From assembly GCA_963579025.1 (NCBI GenBank), contig CAUZFZ010000056.1:1-52926 (forward strand): a stretch of DNA of 52,926 nt, given 5' to 3'. This document shows positions 26,781-35,969 of the stretch, piece after piece. The notes below the pieces were generated by a model, which made no database searches, was not told the origin of the DNA, and saw only the letters and a program-made list of their open reading frames with translations. Numbering within the stretch: position 1 is the stretch's first letter; every line of letters begins with the position of its first letter. The DNA comes from CAUZFZ01 sp963579025 (GTDB lineage: Bacteria; Planctomycetota; Planctomycetia; Planctomycetales; Planctomycetaceae). The position numbers were made by a program, and so were the translations under genes.

Positions 26781-29273
26781 TCATTCGACTGATGGATTCC
26801 ACACCACGTCGAATCGATTCAGGCTGCTGTTAAAAAGCGCTTCGTTCTTGTGATAGGCGTTAGGGAACATCATGACCTTGCGACCGAGCATCGCTGCCGC
26901 AATGGCAATGTGGGCTCTGTCCGTTCGGACAATTGAATAACGGGCAATCGCGTCGAAAAAGGCACGCGGAGAACCGGTGTGATCGTGCTCCAGGGACAGG
27001 TCACGATTGTCCGGAGTCTGTCGGGCCGTGCCGAGACCTTCGACGTCAGTGCGAAAGGCATTCAGAATACCGCGGCCCGATGAATCAAACCCGGACACGT
27101 CATTCCAGAACGCCATGTCCGGACAGAACAACGTCCGGCAGTGACCCTGAATCTGCCTGAGCGACACATGTTCTCGTGAATAGAAAACGCAGTCTGGTCG
27201 TTCGAAATGCCATGCGAGCGATTGCGATTCATATGAGGACGGTAACACCACAAGGTTTTCACTGCGCTCGTAACATTGTCGGGCAGCCAGTGGTGACCAT
27301 TGCCAGAATCGACAGAAGCCGCCACTCCCGCCGAGCACAACAGGCAAGTCGGTCTTCGCGTCATTCGCGTGTGCAATCTCAGTGAATTTCAGTTCATGCT
27401 GCTGGAAGAATCTCAACGTCCCGGATCGAATAATGGCATCTCCCCAGTTCCCGGGCGGGCTCAGGTATTGAAACGGAGCGATACGATCCAGATGTTCTGC
27501 CAGCTCCGAGAATTCGGAACGAGTGGTGGCAAGAGCCGGCCCGGTTGCCTGACGCAGGACTTCGCTCTCGCGACGTGTGTCGCGCAGCGTGAATCGTTTG
27601 GTTTGATCCTGGAACTGTTCTGACGTTGCTTCCCAATCGAGTGTCTCTGGGGGCCATCGGTCCCACCTCAGGACTAAACGCACCCGGTCCTCAAGTTCGA
27701 AAGTACCGGCATCTACGCCCGGGCGTTCCATTCGCCCGTCCGCGTAAAGACAGATTTCGTTGACCGGTCCGGACCACAGGGCATGCTGTCCACGAAAAAC
27801 ACGGACGGGTTGTGAGCCACCGGCCAGACACTGTTGTGACTCGCGATAGTCGGCTGTGGCCGCTCGGCGGTAATTCACATGTCGACACGCTTCAGGATGC
27901 CACTGATGGATCAGCCCGTCTTCACGTTGACGGACTTCACTCACATGATGTCTGAGTCTGTCGTGCAGGAGATCATCCTCGCCACCCCAGCTTTCGAACT
28001 CTGGAACTCCGCCCGCTGCAGTCAGCATGTCGCGTGTTACAAATGCAAGTCCATAGCCGTAGTCCTGCCAGTCTGCCAGCCGACCGTCTTCGTGGGTATA
28101 GCGGCAAACGGGAAAAAACGTCTTCCCCTGATTGAGCGATTCCCTCCCACGTTCGATCACCGGCGACGAAACCAGAATGTCAGCATCGCATAAGAACAAA
28201 TGGTCGCTGGTTGCGTGCCGGGCAGCGATATTCAGGCCTCGCCCCCGTGAAAACGGTCCTTCGACGTTAATGCAACTGACACGGAACATGTCGGTGGAGT
28301 TGCGCTCAAGCCAGTCTTCGAGTGGCCAGTCATCGGATCGGAAATCCGCGACAATGAGTTCCAGCGGCCCAGCAGTTTCAGCCGCATCCCTGAGCGACTG
28401 CACGCAGTTCGGAAACAATTCAAACTCCTGCTCGCCATGTCGCAAACGTGAGCGGTTCTTGAGGCTGATGCAGACGGACAGGACGGGAGTTCGGGCGTCC
28501 TGGCAGCCAGTCGTGCGTTTCGGAGCCACAGGAGTGCATTCCAGGCTGCGAACGGCCTTCAACTGGTCAGCCAACTGACGCAATTGAGGATCAGCGATCG
28601 GTCGAGGCAGAATGTGGTACTCACCCTTTGTCGTGTTCAACGGATGGTGGCCGCCATCAATGCTCATATGCTGATAGTAGGACTTACCACGGAGGATCAT
28701 GAATCGGTCGATGCCTGGAATGGTGTACTTAATGAAGTCTTTTCCCAGGCGACTGTGGATTCGCGAGAAGAACTCCGCATCCTCCCCGACATCCCGTGAG
28801 GGATAACCGCCAACGCGGGCCCATAAACTCTTCCGCACGAGAACGGTCGAATGACTCAGCCAGCCAGGGACGGACTGATTGTCGTGCAGGAAGTCTTCTC
28901 CCCAATATGCCAGGAAATCTGCTGGACGGTAGAAATCAGTGTTCCACCTTTGTGACTCTTCCAGGGAGTACGACAACCGCCAGGGCAGATAGACATCATC
29001 ATCATCCCACACGGCCAGATACTCGCCCCGCGCCTCTTCGATACAGGCGTTGCGTTTTTCGCCCAGAGTTCGGAATCGTGTCGAGACATTGAAGACACGT
29101 ACGTTTGGAATCTCTGACCGAAACGTCTGGCCGGCACAGTCATTGAAGATAATCAGTTCAGTCGCGGGATAGTCCTGATCAAGGAACATCCTGACCGACT
29201 CGTGCACGTACTCCGGCCGACCATAAGTCGGCATGATGCAACTGATCAGCGGGGATTGTCTTTCGGTCGGCAT
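26781..29273 (-). CDS. Three-domain glycosyltransferase: GT2-like, GT2-like (N-terminal galactosyl type), polysaccharide pyruvyl transferase-like
   Basis: Start chosen at ATG 29271-29273 (MPTERQSPLISCIMPTYGR) since GGAGA lies 8 bases upstream; a longer frame to 29420 exists. Domain 1 (about 8-240) is a GT-A family 2 enzyme with CIMPTYGRPEYVHESV, WDDDDVYLP (DxD) and VGEDAEFFSRI. Domain 2 (about 265-480) is a second GT-A unit (SVCISLKNRSRLRH, FLCDADILVSSP, FESWGGEDDLLHDR). Domain 3 (about 595-830) resembles polysaccharide pyruvyl transferases (PPGNWGDAIIRSGTLRFF, PVVLGGSGGFCRFW, IVRTDRAHIAIAAAMLGRKV). The protein would build a pyruvylated or branched glycan on the cytoplasmic side. It is convergent with the poly-serine gene and divergent from lepA. 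Confidence 0.85.
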   Translation of the reverse strand: MPTERQSPLISCIMPTYGRPEYVHESVRMFLDQDYPATELIIFNDCAGQTFRSEIPNVRVFNVSTRFRTLGEKRNACIEEARGEYLAVWDDDDVYLPWRLSYSLEESQRWNTDFYRPADFLAYWGEDFLHDNQSVPGWLSHSTVLVRKSLWARVGGYPSRDVGEDAEFFSRIHSRLGKDFIKYTIPGIDRFMILRGKSYYQHMSIDGGHHPLNTTKGEYHILPRPIADPQLRQLADQLKAVRSLECTPVAPKRTTGCQDARTPVLSVCISLKNRSRLRHGEQEFELFPNCVQSLRDAAETAGPLELIVADFRSDDWPLEDWLERNSTDMFRVSCINVEGPFSRGRGLNIAARHATSDHLFLCDADILVSSPVIERGRESLNQGKTFFPVCRYTHEDGRLADWQDYGYGLAFVTRDMLTAAGGVPEFESWGGEDDLLHDRLRHHVSEVRQREDGLIHQWHPEACRHVNYRRAATADYRESQQCLAGGSQPVRVFRGQHALWSGPVNEICLYADGRMERPGVDAGTFELEDRVRLVLRWDRWPPETLDWEATSEQFQDQTKRFTLRDTRRESEVLRQATGPALATTRSEFSELAEHLDRIAPFQYLSPPGNWGDAIIRSGTLRFFQQHELKFTEIAHANDAKTDLPVVLGGSGGFCRFWQWSPLAARQCYERSENLVVLPSSYESQSLAWHFERPDCVFYSREHVSLRQIQGHCRTLFCPDMAFWNDVSGFDSSGRGILNAFRTDVEGLGTARQTPDNRDLSLEHDHTGSPRAFFDAIARYSIVRTDRAHIAIAAAMLGRKVMMFPNAYHKNEALFNSSLNRFDVVWNPSVE

Positions 29274-29553
29274 CAGCTGAGTCTCCGCTGGTGACGAACT
29301 GCGGTTCATTCGTTCTGGAGCTGGCCGGAGTGATGTGGCCCGCCCGCAGACGACGCTGGCCATTGTTGCCAGAAACGACGGTCCATCGAAACCGAGATGG
29401 ATCGGCTCAACGGTCCTCATGCGGCCTGGGGCGAGGTTGTGGCGGGATCGACCCCACTACATCGGAGTGCTAGAATTACGCCCCCTTCCGACCGGCCCAC
29501 CTCTTTTTCGATGAATGCCGTCGACCCCTGCCTGCGACGCCAGCCAAGACTCT

Positions 29554-31356
29554 ATGGACACCCAACTGATCCGTAATTTCTCGATCGTGGCTCACATTGA
29601 CCACGGTAAGAGCACGCTCGCCGACCGATTTCTGCTGTTGACTGGCGCGATCAACCAACGCGATTTTCAGGATCAGGTCCTGGACGATCTGGACGTCGAA
29701 CGGGAACGCGGTATCACGGTTAAGGCTCGAACCGTAGCCATCAATTACGAGTACAAGGGCCAAGTCTACGAACTGAACCTGATTGACACGCCGGGCCACG
29801 TCGATTTTCACTACGAGGTCTCACGCAGCCTCGCCGCGTGTGAGGGGGCGCTGTTGCTGGTTGATGCGTTTCAGGGCGTTCAGGCTCAGACCGTCGCGAA
29901 TACGTATGCGGCTATCGAGGCGGATCTCGAAGTTGTGCCCGTGATCAACAAGGTTGATTTGCCGGTGACCCGCATTGATGAGGTCATGGAGGAAATTGAG
30001 ACGATTCTTGGACTTGATGGTCTGAGTTCGTTGCAGATCAGCGCGAAGACCGGGCTGAATGTTGATGAAGTGCTGCAGGCGATTGTCGAACAGGTCCCGG
30101 CACCGTCAGGGCGGCAGGACAACCCGCTGCAGGCGCTCGTCTTTGACAGCAAGTACGACGGCTACCGCGGCGTGATTACCTATCTGCGGGTGAAAGAGGG
30201 CGCGATCCGTAAGGGACAGATGGTTCGCTACATGCGGGGCGGCACGGCTCACGAGGTTCTGGAACTCGGGCAGTTTCGACCGAATATGACGCCGTGCGAT
30301 GAACTCGGGCCGGGTCAGGTTGGCTATCTGCTGTGCGGGATCAAAGAACTGAGCATGGTGCATGTCGGTGACACCGTGACCGACAAGAGTTCGCCTGCCG
30401 ACAAACCACTTCCGGGCTACAAGCAGCCGCAGCAGATGGTTTTCTGCGGGATGTACCCGATCGACGCGACCGACTTTGAGAAGCTCCGCGAAGAGTTGCA
30501 GAAAATGGCTCTCAACGATGCCAGCTTCTCGTTTCAACCTGAGACCAGCGACGCCCTCGGATTTGGATTCCGCTGTGGATTCCTGGGCATGCTGCACATG
30601 GAGATCATTCAGCAGCGGCTTGAGAAAGAGGCCCAGATCGACCTTATTCAAACGGCTCCCAACGTCACGTACGAGCTGTTGCTGCAGACCGGAGAGGTCA
30701 TCGAAATCGATAACCCGGTGGATGTGCCGGACACTGGTCAGATTGACGAGTTCCGCGAACCAATCGCCGAAGTGACGTTCATTGTTCCGTCGGACAACAT
30801 TGGTGTCATTCTGCAGCTCAGCGAAGACCGTCGCGGTATCTACAAAAGCACTGAGTATCTCGGTCCCAATCGGGCTCAGATCATTTACGAGCTGCCGCTG
30901 GCTGAAGTCATCTACGACATGCACGATCGTCTGAAAAGTGCCACTCGCGGGTACGGCACGATGAACTACGAGGTCACCGGCTTCCGTGCAGAGGAGCTTG
31001 TGAAGATGGACATCCTCGTGAAAGGCAACCGCGTGGACGCTTTGTCGACCATCGTCCATCGGTCGAACGCTGACAAACGCGGTCGTTCGCTGGTGAAGCG
31101 GTTGAAGGACGAGATTTCAAAGCACCAGTTTGAGATTCCGTTGCAGGCGGCTCTCGGTATGCGAGTGATCGCGCGCGAAACCATCAGAGCATTTCGCAAA
31201 AACGTCACGGCAAAATGCTACGGTGGTGACATCTCGCGTAAGCGCAAGCTGTGGGCCAAGCAGAAAGAGGGCAAGAAACGCCTCAAGCAATTCGGCGAAG
31301 TCGAGATTCCACAAAAGGCATTTCTGTCGGTGCTCGACGCCGGCAATGACGACTGA
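29554..31356 (+). CDS. lepA: Elongation factor 4 (LepA), translational GTPase
   Basis: Start chosen at ATG 29554 (MDTQLIRNFSIVAHIDHGKS), the family norm; 13 upstream residues from ATG 29515 are not conserved-looking. The 600-residue length is typical. G1 AHIDHGKSTLADR, G2 within RERGITVKA, G3 DTPGHVDFHYEVSRSL, G4 NKVDLP; domains II, III, V and the LepA-specific C-terminal end (GGDISRKRKLWAKQKEGKKR) are all present. It binds the ribosome and acts in translation and ribosome assembly or back-translocation. It is divergently transcribed from the glycosyltransferase gene; no signal peptidase gene follows, unlike the enteric arrangement. Confidence 0.97.
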   Translation: MDTQLIRNFSIVAHIDHGKSTLADRFLLLTGAINQRDFQDQVLDDLDVERERGITVKARTVAINYEYKGQVYELNLIDTPGHVDFHYEVSRSLAACEGALLLVDAFQGVQAQTVANTYAAIEADLEVVPVINKVDLPVTRIDEVMEEIETILGLDGLSSLQISAKTGLNVDEVLQAIVEQVPAPSGRQDNPLQALVFDSKYDGYRGVITYLRVKEGAIRKGQMVRYMRGGTAHEVLELGQFRPNMTPCDELGPGQVGYLLCGIKELSMVHVGDTVTDKSSPADKPLPGYKQPQQMVFCGMYPIDATDFEKLREELQKMALNDASFSFQPETSDALGFGFRCGFLGMLHMEIIQQRLEKEAQIDLIQTAPNVTYELLLQTGEVIEIDNPVDVPDTGQIDEFREPIAEVTFIVPSDNIGVILQLSEDRRGIYKSTEYLGPNRAQIIYELPLAEVIYDMHDRLKSATRGYGTMNYEVTGFRAEELVKMDILVKGNRVDALSTIVHRSNADKRGRSLVKRLKDEISKHQFEIPLQAALGMRVIARETIRAFRKNVTAKCYGGDISRKRKLWAKQKEGKKRLKQFGEVEIPQKAFLSVLDAGNDD

Positions 31357-31433
31357 ACCGTTGGAGTCCCGCCTGTGAGCGGAACGTACCGCGTCATGGT
31401 GAGACTCATTCTTGAATAAAGAGGACTCCCGCG

Positions 31434-32792
31434 ATGCGAACTCCGATTTGCCTGACAGCACTGTTCCTGACTGTCCAGTCAATTTCTGCACAGGCTGCAC
31501 CACCAGTGTCGGCGGATTCCAGGCTGCAGATTGAGGGGCGAGTTGCCTTCACGGAAGGGCCTGCGTGGCATCCCAGCGGGAATGTCTACTTCAGTGACAT
31601 TGCCAACAACCGCATCATGCGACGCGATCGGGCCGGCGTGATTCACACGTACCGGACTGAGTCGGGACGCACCAATGGACTGGCGTTCGATCACCAGGGC
31701 CGATTGATCTGTTGCGAAGGTGGCGGGGCCGAGAGTAACCGGCGTGTCACGCGCATTGAACTCGATGGCACGATCACCGTGCTGGCCGAGAGCTACCAGG
31801 GTAAACGGTTCAATTCTCCGAATGATTGCACGATCGACAGCAAGGGTCGCATCTACTTCAGCGATCCACGCTATCGCGACCGCCGCAGTATGGAGATCTT
31901 TGACGACAACGATCAGAAAGTTGAAGGCGTTTATCGCATCGACGACGTGGGCAAGGTTGAGCGGATCATCACTCACGAAGTCGACCGGCCGAACGGGCTT
32001 GCGATCTCTCCCGACGAAAAGTTTCTGTTCGTGGCCGACAACGTGAACGATCCGAAGCCGCTGCGCGATGTTCAGAATCGGAAGTTGTGGCGATTTGATT
32101 TGAACGCTGATGGAAGCGTCAAACCGGACAGTCGCAAACTGCTGTTTGACTGGGAAACAGATCGCGGTCCGGACGGCATGGCGGTGGACCGCGAGGGGCG
32201 ACTTTACGTGGCGGCCGGGTTCAACTTCCCGTCCGGCTCCGAGACTGTGAAGAAGTACAAGTCAGGCATCTATGTCATCTCGCCTGAAGGCGACCTGCTG
32301 CACTTTATCCCTGTCCCGATAGACATGATCACCAACTGCGATTTTGGCGGAGACGATCTGAAGACACTGTTCATCACGGCCGGTCACAAATTGTGGAGCA
32401 TCCGAGTGGCGACACCCGGGCATGTGGCCTGGTTGAAGGGCGAGGCTGCTGATCCGGAATTCAAGACGACATCGAGCGGTCTGAAGTACCGCATTCTACG
32501 GAAATCGGATGGTCGCAAACCGACAGCCAACGACACAGTGCGGTGTCACTACCGCGGCTGGCTGGACGACGAGACAGAATTCGACAGCTCATACAAGCGA
32601 GGCGAACCGGCCAGCTTTCCTCTATCCGGCGTGATCACTGGCTGGACTGAAGGCCTGCAGCTCGTTGGTGAGGGAGGCAAGATCGAACTCGATATTCCGT
32701 ATCAGCTCGCATACGGAGAAAAGGGCCGGCCGCCGATCATTCCACCAAAGGCCAGGCTCCACTTTGTCATTGAGCTGATCTCGATTCGGTAA
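31434..32792 (+). CDS. Secreted SMP-30/gluconolactonase-like propeller fused to FKBP-type peptidyl-prolyl isomerase
   Basis: A signal peptide (MRTPICLTALFLTVQSISAQA) opens the 452-residue protein; the start ATG has AGAGGA upstream. Residues about 30-335 are an SMP-30/gluconolactonase six-blade propeller (FTEGPAWHPSGNVYFSD, FNSPNDCTIDSKGRIYFSD, RPNGLAISPDEKFLFVAD, GPDGMAVDREGRLYVAA), with Glu, Asn and Asp residues in the metal-site positions of the family. Residues about 345-452 are an FKBP domain (TTSSGLKYRILRKSDGRKP, CHYRGWLDDETEFDSSY, VITGWTEGLQLVGEGGKIEL, IPYQLAYGEKG). The combination is unusual. Lactonase activity on sugar lactones plus proline isomerisation is the family expectation; the combined role is unknown. 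It follows lepA by 77 bases. Confidence 0.88.
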   Translation: MRTPICLTALFLTVQSISAQAAPPVSADSRLQIEGRVAFTEGPAWHPSGNVYFSDIANNRIMRRDRAGVIHTYRTESGRTNGLAFDHQGRLICCEGGGAESNRRVTRIELDGTITVLAESYQGKRFNSPNDCTIDSKGRIYFSDPRYRDRRSMEIFDDNDQKVEGVYRIDDVGKVERIITHEVDRPNGLAISPDEKFLFVADNVNDPKPLRDVQNRKLWRFDLNADGSVKPDSRKLLFDWETDRGPDGMAVDREGRLYVAAGFNFPSGSETVKKYKSGIYVISPEGDLLHFIPVPIDMITNCDFGGDDLKTLFITAGHKLWSIRVATPGHVAWLKGEAADPEFKTTSSGLKYRILRKSDGRKPTANDTVRCHYRGWLDDETEFDSSYKRGEPASFPLSGVITGWTEGLQLVGEGGKIELDIPYQLAYGEKGRPPIIPPKARLHFVIELISIR

Positions 32793-32913
32793 GGAATTGT
32801 CCCGAAATAGATTCGCGATTTCGTCGTAGCGAAAGTCGCCAGGACTTTCGGCATCGTCTGTGGCCGAAACTCTTGGCGAGTTTCGCTACGGAAGTTATCT
32901 CAGGACAATTCCT
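32792..32913. repeat. Nested inverted repeat, family B (GTAGCGAAAGTCGCCAG type), copy 1
   Basis: Outer arms AGGAATTGTCC (32792-32802) and GGACAATTCCT (32903-32913) pair perfectly. Inner arms CGTAGCGAAAGTCGCCAGG... (32824-32851) and 32863-32890 pair over 28 bases with about 3 mismatches. The element starts at the last base of the SMP-30/FKBP gene stop region. A related element is at 45203-45271. It may serve as a transcription terminator for the upstream gene, and its nested ends look like those of a small non-autonomous mobile repeat. Confidence 0.85.
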
Positions 32914-33113
32914 AAGTCCTCCCACGCTCCTTGAGACACTCCGTCGTCTCTTCGTCCGTCATCCGGGCGTTCAAGTTTGACGGAGTTGTCGATTATGCAA
33001 TCTGAGCCCCGGCCATAAACCCGGAACGGCAACGTGTTGTGTCATTCGGGATTGATCAACTCGCACGGGCACCGCATCGTGGTCGCGACGCGTGTCCAAC
33101 CTGATCATTCTGA
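32914..33113. other. Intergenic remainder upstream of the second kinase gene
   Basis: Together with the inverted repeat this makes a gap of about 320 bases without a gene. The sequence 32914-33113 carries no repeat or frame I can support. A TTGACG at about 32977 resembles a -35 box but has no well-spaced -10. Confidence 0.4.
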
Positions 33114-34427
33114 ATGACTGTTGCGAGTCGAATTCAAATGTTGAGCCACTCCTCCGACTCCACTGCCGGTGTCGATCAAGTCCCGCTGAGTTCTCTCAAC
33201 GGCCGGGATGAAACTGTCGCGCTTGATGAGACCGTGGATCGACCGGCCGCGTGGCAGGATTGCGTGATCGCCGGCCGTTATGTCGTGCATAACGCCATCG
33301 CCGAGGGGACTTCCGGGCGAGTATTGCTGGCGGATGATCGAATCTTACGCAGGCAGGTTGCAGTCAAGATTCCGCGGACTGGACCGGAACAGGATTCGGC
33401 AGCAAAGTTTCTGCACGAGGCTCGTGCCGCGGCCGGGGTCCGGCACCCGGGGGTCGTCACCGTCCATGATTTTGGACAGGAACCGGATGGTTCGGTCTTT
33501 CTTGTCGAAGATTTCATCGACGGAATGTCACTGGCGTCCGTGATCCGGTCCGGCTCAATGGATTGCGTGACATTGGCTCTGCTGATGGCCGATGTCTCAG
33601 AAGCGGTCCACGCCGCTCATCTGTGTGGACTCATTCATCGAGATCTCAAGCCGGCCAACATTCTCATTGACCGAAACGGTCGTCCGTTCGTGACCGACTT
33701 CGGACTCGCGCTAATCGTGGGAAGTCACGCTGGCGACGAACAGCGAATCTCCGGGACGCCCGCCTATATGTCACCGGAGCAGACCTTTGGAGAAATCGAC
33801 CGACTCGATTCACGGAGCGATGTGTGGTCTGTCGGTGTGATCCTGTACGAGTTATTGACTGGTCGCCGTCCCTTCACCTCACAGTCGATTCCGATCCTGT
33901 TTGAGCAGATTCGCGAACAGGACGTAATCGCTCCGACGGCTCTTCGCCCTGACGTTCCCCAAAGCCTGGAGCGTCTCTGTCTGCGATGTCTCGAAAAGCA
34001 ACCGGAAGACCGCTTCCCGGATGCGCGACAACTTGCCATAGCATTGCGCGATGCGGCTGCGGAACTGCCGTCCGACGTGATACCGGCAAGCCCAACAGCA
34101 AGCACAGACCCGTTCCGTAACCGAGCCATTCTTGCGTCTGTCGCGGTCACTGTCCTGACGTTTGCCGGCTTCGGGCTGATGACCGTGATATCGATCAACT
34201 CGGCTCAAGTCGAAGCTGTCCCGAGTGTCTCGCCAGACCGTCCGAGTGCGGCCAGAGCACCGACGCCACGTCCGCAACGGCCCGCGCTTAGCGAGCGGCA
34301 AGCCACAATGTCCGCTCGACGCCTGTCGACACAACGGCTTGGTTCGCCGTCTCTGGTCCCGGCGCCGACGCAAAGCGAGTTGCGGGAAGCTCAATCACAC
34401 AGTGGCATTCGGTCTGGGCCGCATTGA
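33114..34427 (+). CDS. Membrane-anchored Ser/Thr protein kinase
   Basis: 437 residues; ATG 33114 or ATG 33138. The kinase domain spans about 52-320: an atypical glycine loop (AIAEGTSGRVLLADD, first Gly replaced by Ala), VAVKIPR lysine, HRDLKPANILID catalytic loop, DFGLAL metal loop, GTPAYMSPEQ and the SDVWSVGVILYELLTGRRPF segment. One membrane helix follows at about 340-362 (ILASVAVTVLTFAGFGLMTV), then a Pro/Arg/Ser-rich tail of about 75 residues that may lie outside. Family: Pkn-type kinases abundant in planctomycetes. It is a smaller relative of the kinase at 21550 (both share LERLCLRCL/LERICLRCL). The target is unknown. Convergent with frr. Confidence 0.92.
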   Translation: MTVASRIQMLSHSSDSTAGVDQVPLSSLNGRDETVALDETVDRPAAWQDCVIAGRYVVHNAIAEGTSGRVLLADDRILRRQVAVKIPRTGPEQDSAAKFLHEARAAAGVRHPGVVTVHDFGQEPDGSVFLVEDFIDGMSLASVIRSGSMDCVTLALLMADVSEAVHAAHLCGLIHRDLKPANILIDRNGRPFVTDFGLALIVGSHAGDEQRISGTPAYMSPEQTFGEIDRLDSRSDVWSVGVILYELLTGRRPFTSQSIPILFEQIREQDVIAPTALRPDVPQSLERLCLRCLEKQPEDRFPDARQLAIALRDAAAELPSDVIPASPTASTDPFRNRAILASVAVTVLTFAGFGLMTVISINSAQVEAVPSVSPDRPSAARAPTPRPQRPALSERQATMSARRLSTQRLGSPSLVPAPTQSELREAQSHSGIRSGPH

Positions 34428-34454
34428 GTGATCGGCTGAAGGCAGCCCCGGCCG

Positions 34455-35015
34455 CTATTCGTCCATGATCTGCTTTTCTTTCGCAGCGGCGGCGGCGTTG
34501 ATTTTGCCTTCATAGGTCTTCGTCAGATTCTGAACCTCTTCCTTGATCCGATCGCGATCGTCCTCGGAAAGAGTTTTGGCCTTCTGCGAGGCATCCGCGT
34601 GCTTGTTCGCGTCGCGGCGAATGTTTCGAATCGAGACGCGTCCGTCTTCCGCGAACTCCTTCGTCCGCGAGGCCAACTGCTGCCGTCGTTCCCGGGAAAG
34701 CGGTGGGATGTTCAGCCGGATCAATCGCCCGTCGGACATCGGTGCCAGACCCACATCGCTGGACTGTATCGCTTTGACGATGTCGCTCATGGTCCCGTTA
34801 TCGAACGGGCGGATCACAATCTGCTGCGGTTCCGGGACGGAGATATTTGCGATCTGTTTCAGCGGTGTCGGCGACCCGTAGTACTCGACGCGAATCGAGT
34901 CGACGAGCCCCGGCGTGGCCCGACCGGTTCGCAAACCGCCGAGCTGTCCGGTGAAAACACTGACGGCTTTCTCCATGCGTTCTTCCGCGTCGAGCAGAAT
35001 TTCGTCTTCGTCCAT
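34455..35015 (-). CDS. frr: Ribosome recycling factor
   Basis: 186 residues, the standard length. Characteristic segments: LGGLRTGRATPGLVDSIRVEYYG, TPLKQIANISVPEPQQIVIRPFD and, in the helical domain, IRLNIPPLSRERRQQLASRTKE. It splits post-termination ribosomes together with EF-G. It is the last gene of the rpsB-tsf-pyrH-frr series, 109 bases after pyrH, the usual bacterial order. Confidence 0.97.
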   Translation of the reverse strand: MDEDEILLDAEERMEKAVSVFTGQLGGLRTGRATPGLVDSIRVEYYGSPTPLKQIANISVPEPQQIVIRPFDNGTMSDIVKAIQSSDVGLAPMSDGRLIRLNIPPLSRERRQQLASRTKEFAEDGRVSIRNIRRDANKHADASQKAKTLSEDDRDRIKEEVQNLTKTYEGKINAAAAAKEKQIMDE

Positions 35016-35124
35016 TTCGAAGGCCTTGTGATGGAAGATTGTTGCATGCTGCCGGAGACCGGACGCTGGCGATTCTGGCGGTTGTCGAGAATCAGATCAA
35101 TCGGCGAACAACGAATCTGCTTGT

Positions 35125-35856
35125 TCAACCGACGCGCGTCCCAACTTTGTCGCCAGCGATCACACGTTCCAGGTTTCCGGCTTTCTGATAATTGAAGACG
35201 ACGATCGGAATGCTCTGCTCCATGCAGTGATGGATCGCCTGCGGGTCCATCACCTTCAGGTCCTTCTGCAGAACGTCCTGGAACGATATCTCCGAGAACA
35301 GGACTGCGTGAGGATTTCGTTCCGGGTCGTCTGAGTACACCCCGTCAACTCGAGTCGCTTTCAGCACGACATCGGCTTCGATTTCCCGTGCTCGCAAAGC
35401 GGCCGCGGTATCCGTCGTAACAAACGGACTGCCAGTTCCGGCCGCCAGAATCACGACACGTCCTTTTTCCAGGTGCCGTACACAGCGGCGGCGGATAAAC
35501 GGTTCGGCAACGCCTTCCATGCGGATCGCCGTCTGCAGCCGAGTCGGTACGCCCACGTTTTCCAGGGCATCCTGCAATGCGAGCCCGTTGACGACCGTCG
35601 CGAGCATGCCCATGTAATGGGCTGTCGGAGCACTGATGGCGGCACTTACTGCGGCAAAGTCGCGACCACGCAGAATGTTGCCGCCGCCACATACGATGGC
35701 AAGCTCCACTCCCGAGGCGTGAATCCGGCGAATCTGCTCGGACACGTTCGAGACTTCCGCCATTGTGATGCCGGATTCCCCGGAACGACAAAAACTGTTG
35801 CCGCTGAGTTTCAACAGAACACGACGATACGCCGGAGAGTTTTCTGAGTCAGTCAT
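35125..35856 (-). CDS. pyrH: UMP kinase
   Basis: Phosphorylates UMP to UDP in pyrimidine nucleotide synthesis; cytoplasmic hexamer in this family. 243 residues with VLLKLSGNSF (usual LSGE replaced by LSGN), the GGGNILRGRDF loop, DTAAALRAREIEADVVLKATRVDGVYSDDP and DPQAIHHCMEQSIPIVVFN. Regulation by GTP and UTP is known for bacterial PyrH but cannot be judged here. It is preceded by a hairpin in the 170-base gap after tsf. Confidence 0.96.
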   Translation of the reverse strand: MTDSENSPAYRRVLLKLSGNSFCRSGESGITMAEVSNVSEQIRRIHASGVELAIVCGGGNILRGRDFAAVSAAISAPTAHYMGMLATVVNGLALQDALENVGVPTRLQTAIRMEGVAEPFIRRRCVRHLEKGRVVILAAGTGSPFVTTDTAAALRAREIEADVVLKATRVDGVYSDDPERNPHAVLFSEISFQDVLQKDLKVMDPQAIHHCMEQSIPIVVFNYQKAGNLERVIAGDKVGTRVG

Positions 35857-35969
35857 CGAGGTCGTCCATACCGTGTCGACAGGGAGGGGAAGTTGCAGAA
35901 TTGAAGGCGCGTCGCAGGCAAGAACGTGCTTTTCGACTCAACTCGGGAACATTAGCGGGCCAATGAAAC

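Noticed and set aside
29465..29480. TAGAAT as -10 promoter box upstream of lepA
   Set aside because: A -10-like match exists, but no -35 element lies at an acceptable distance.
30106..31059. 317-codon minus-strand frame inside lepA
   Set aside because: lepA is unmistakable on the plus strand; the opposite frame is a GC-driven shadow.
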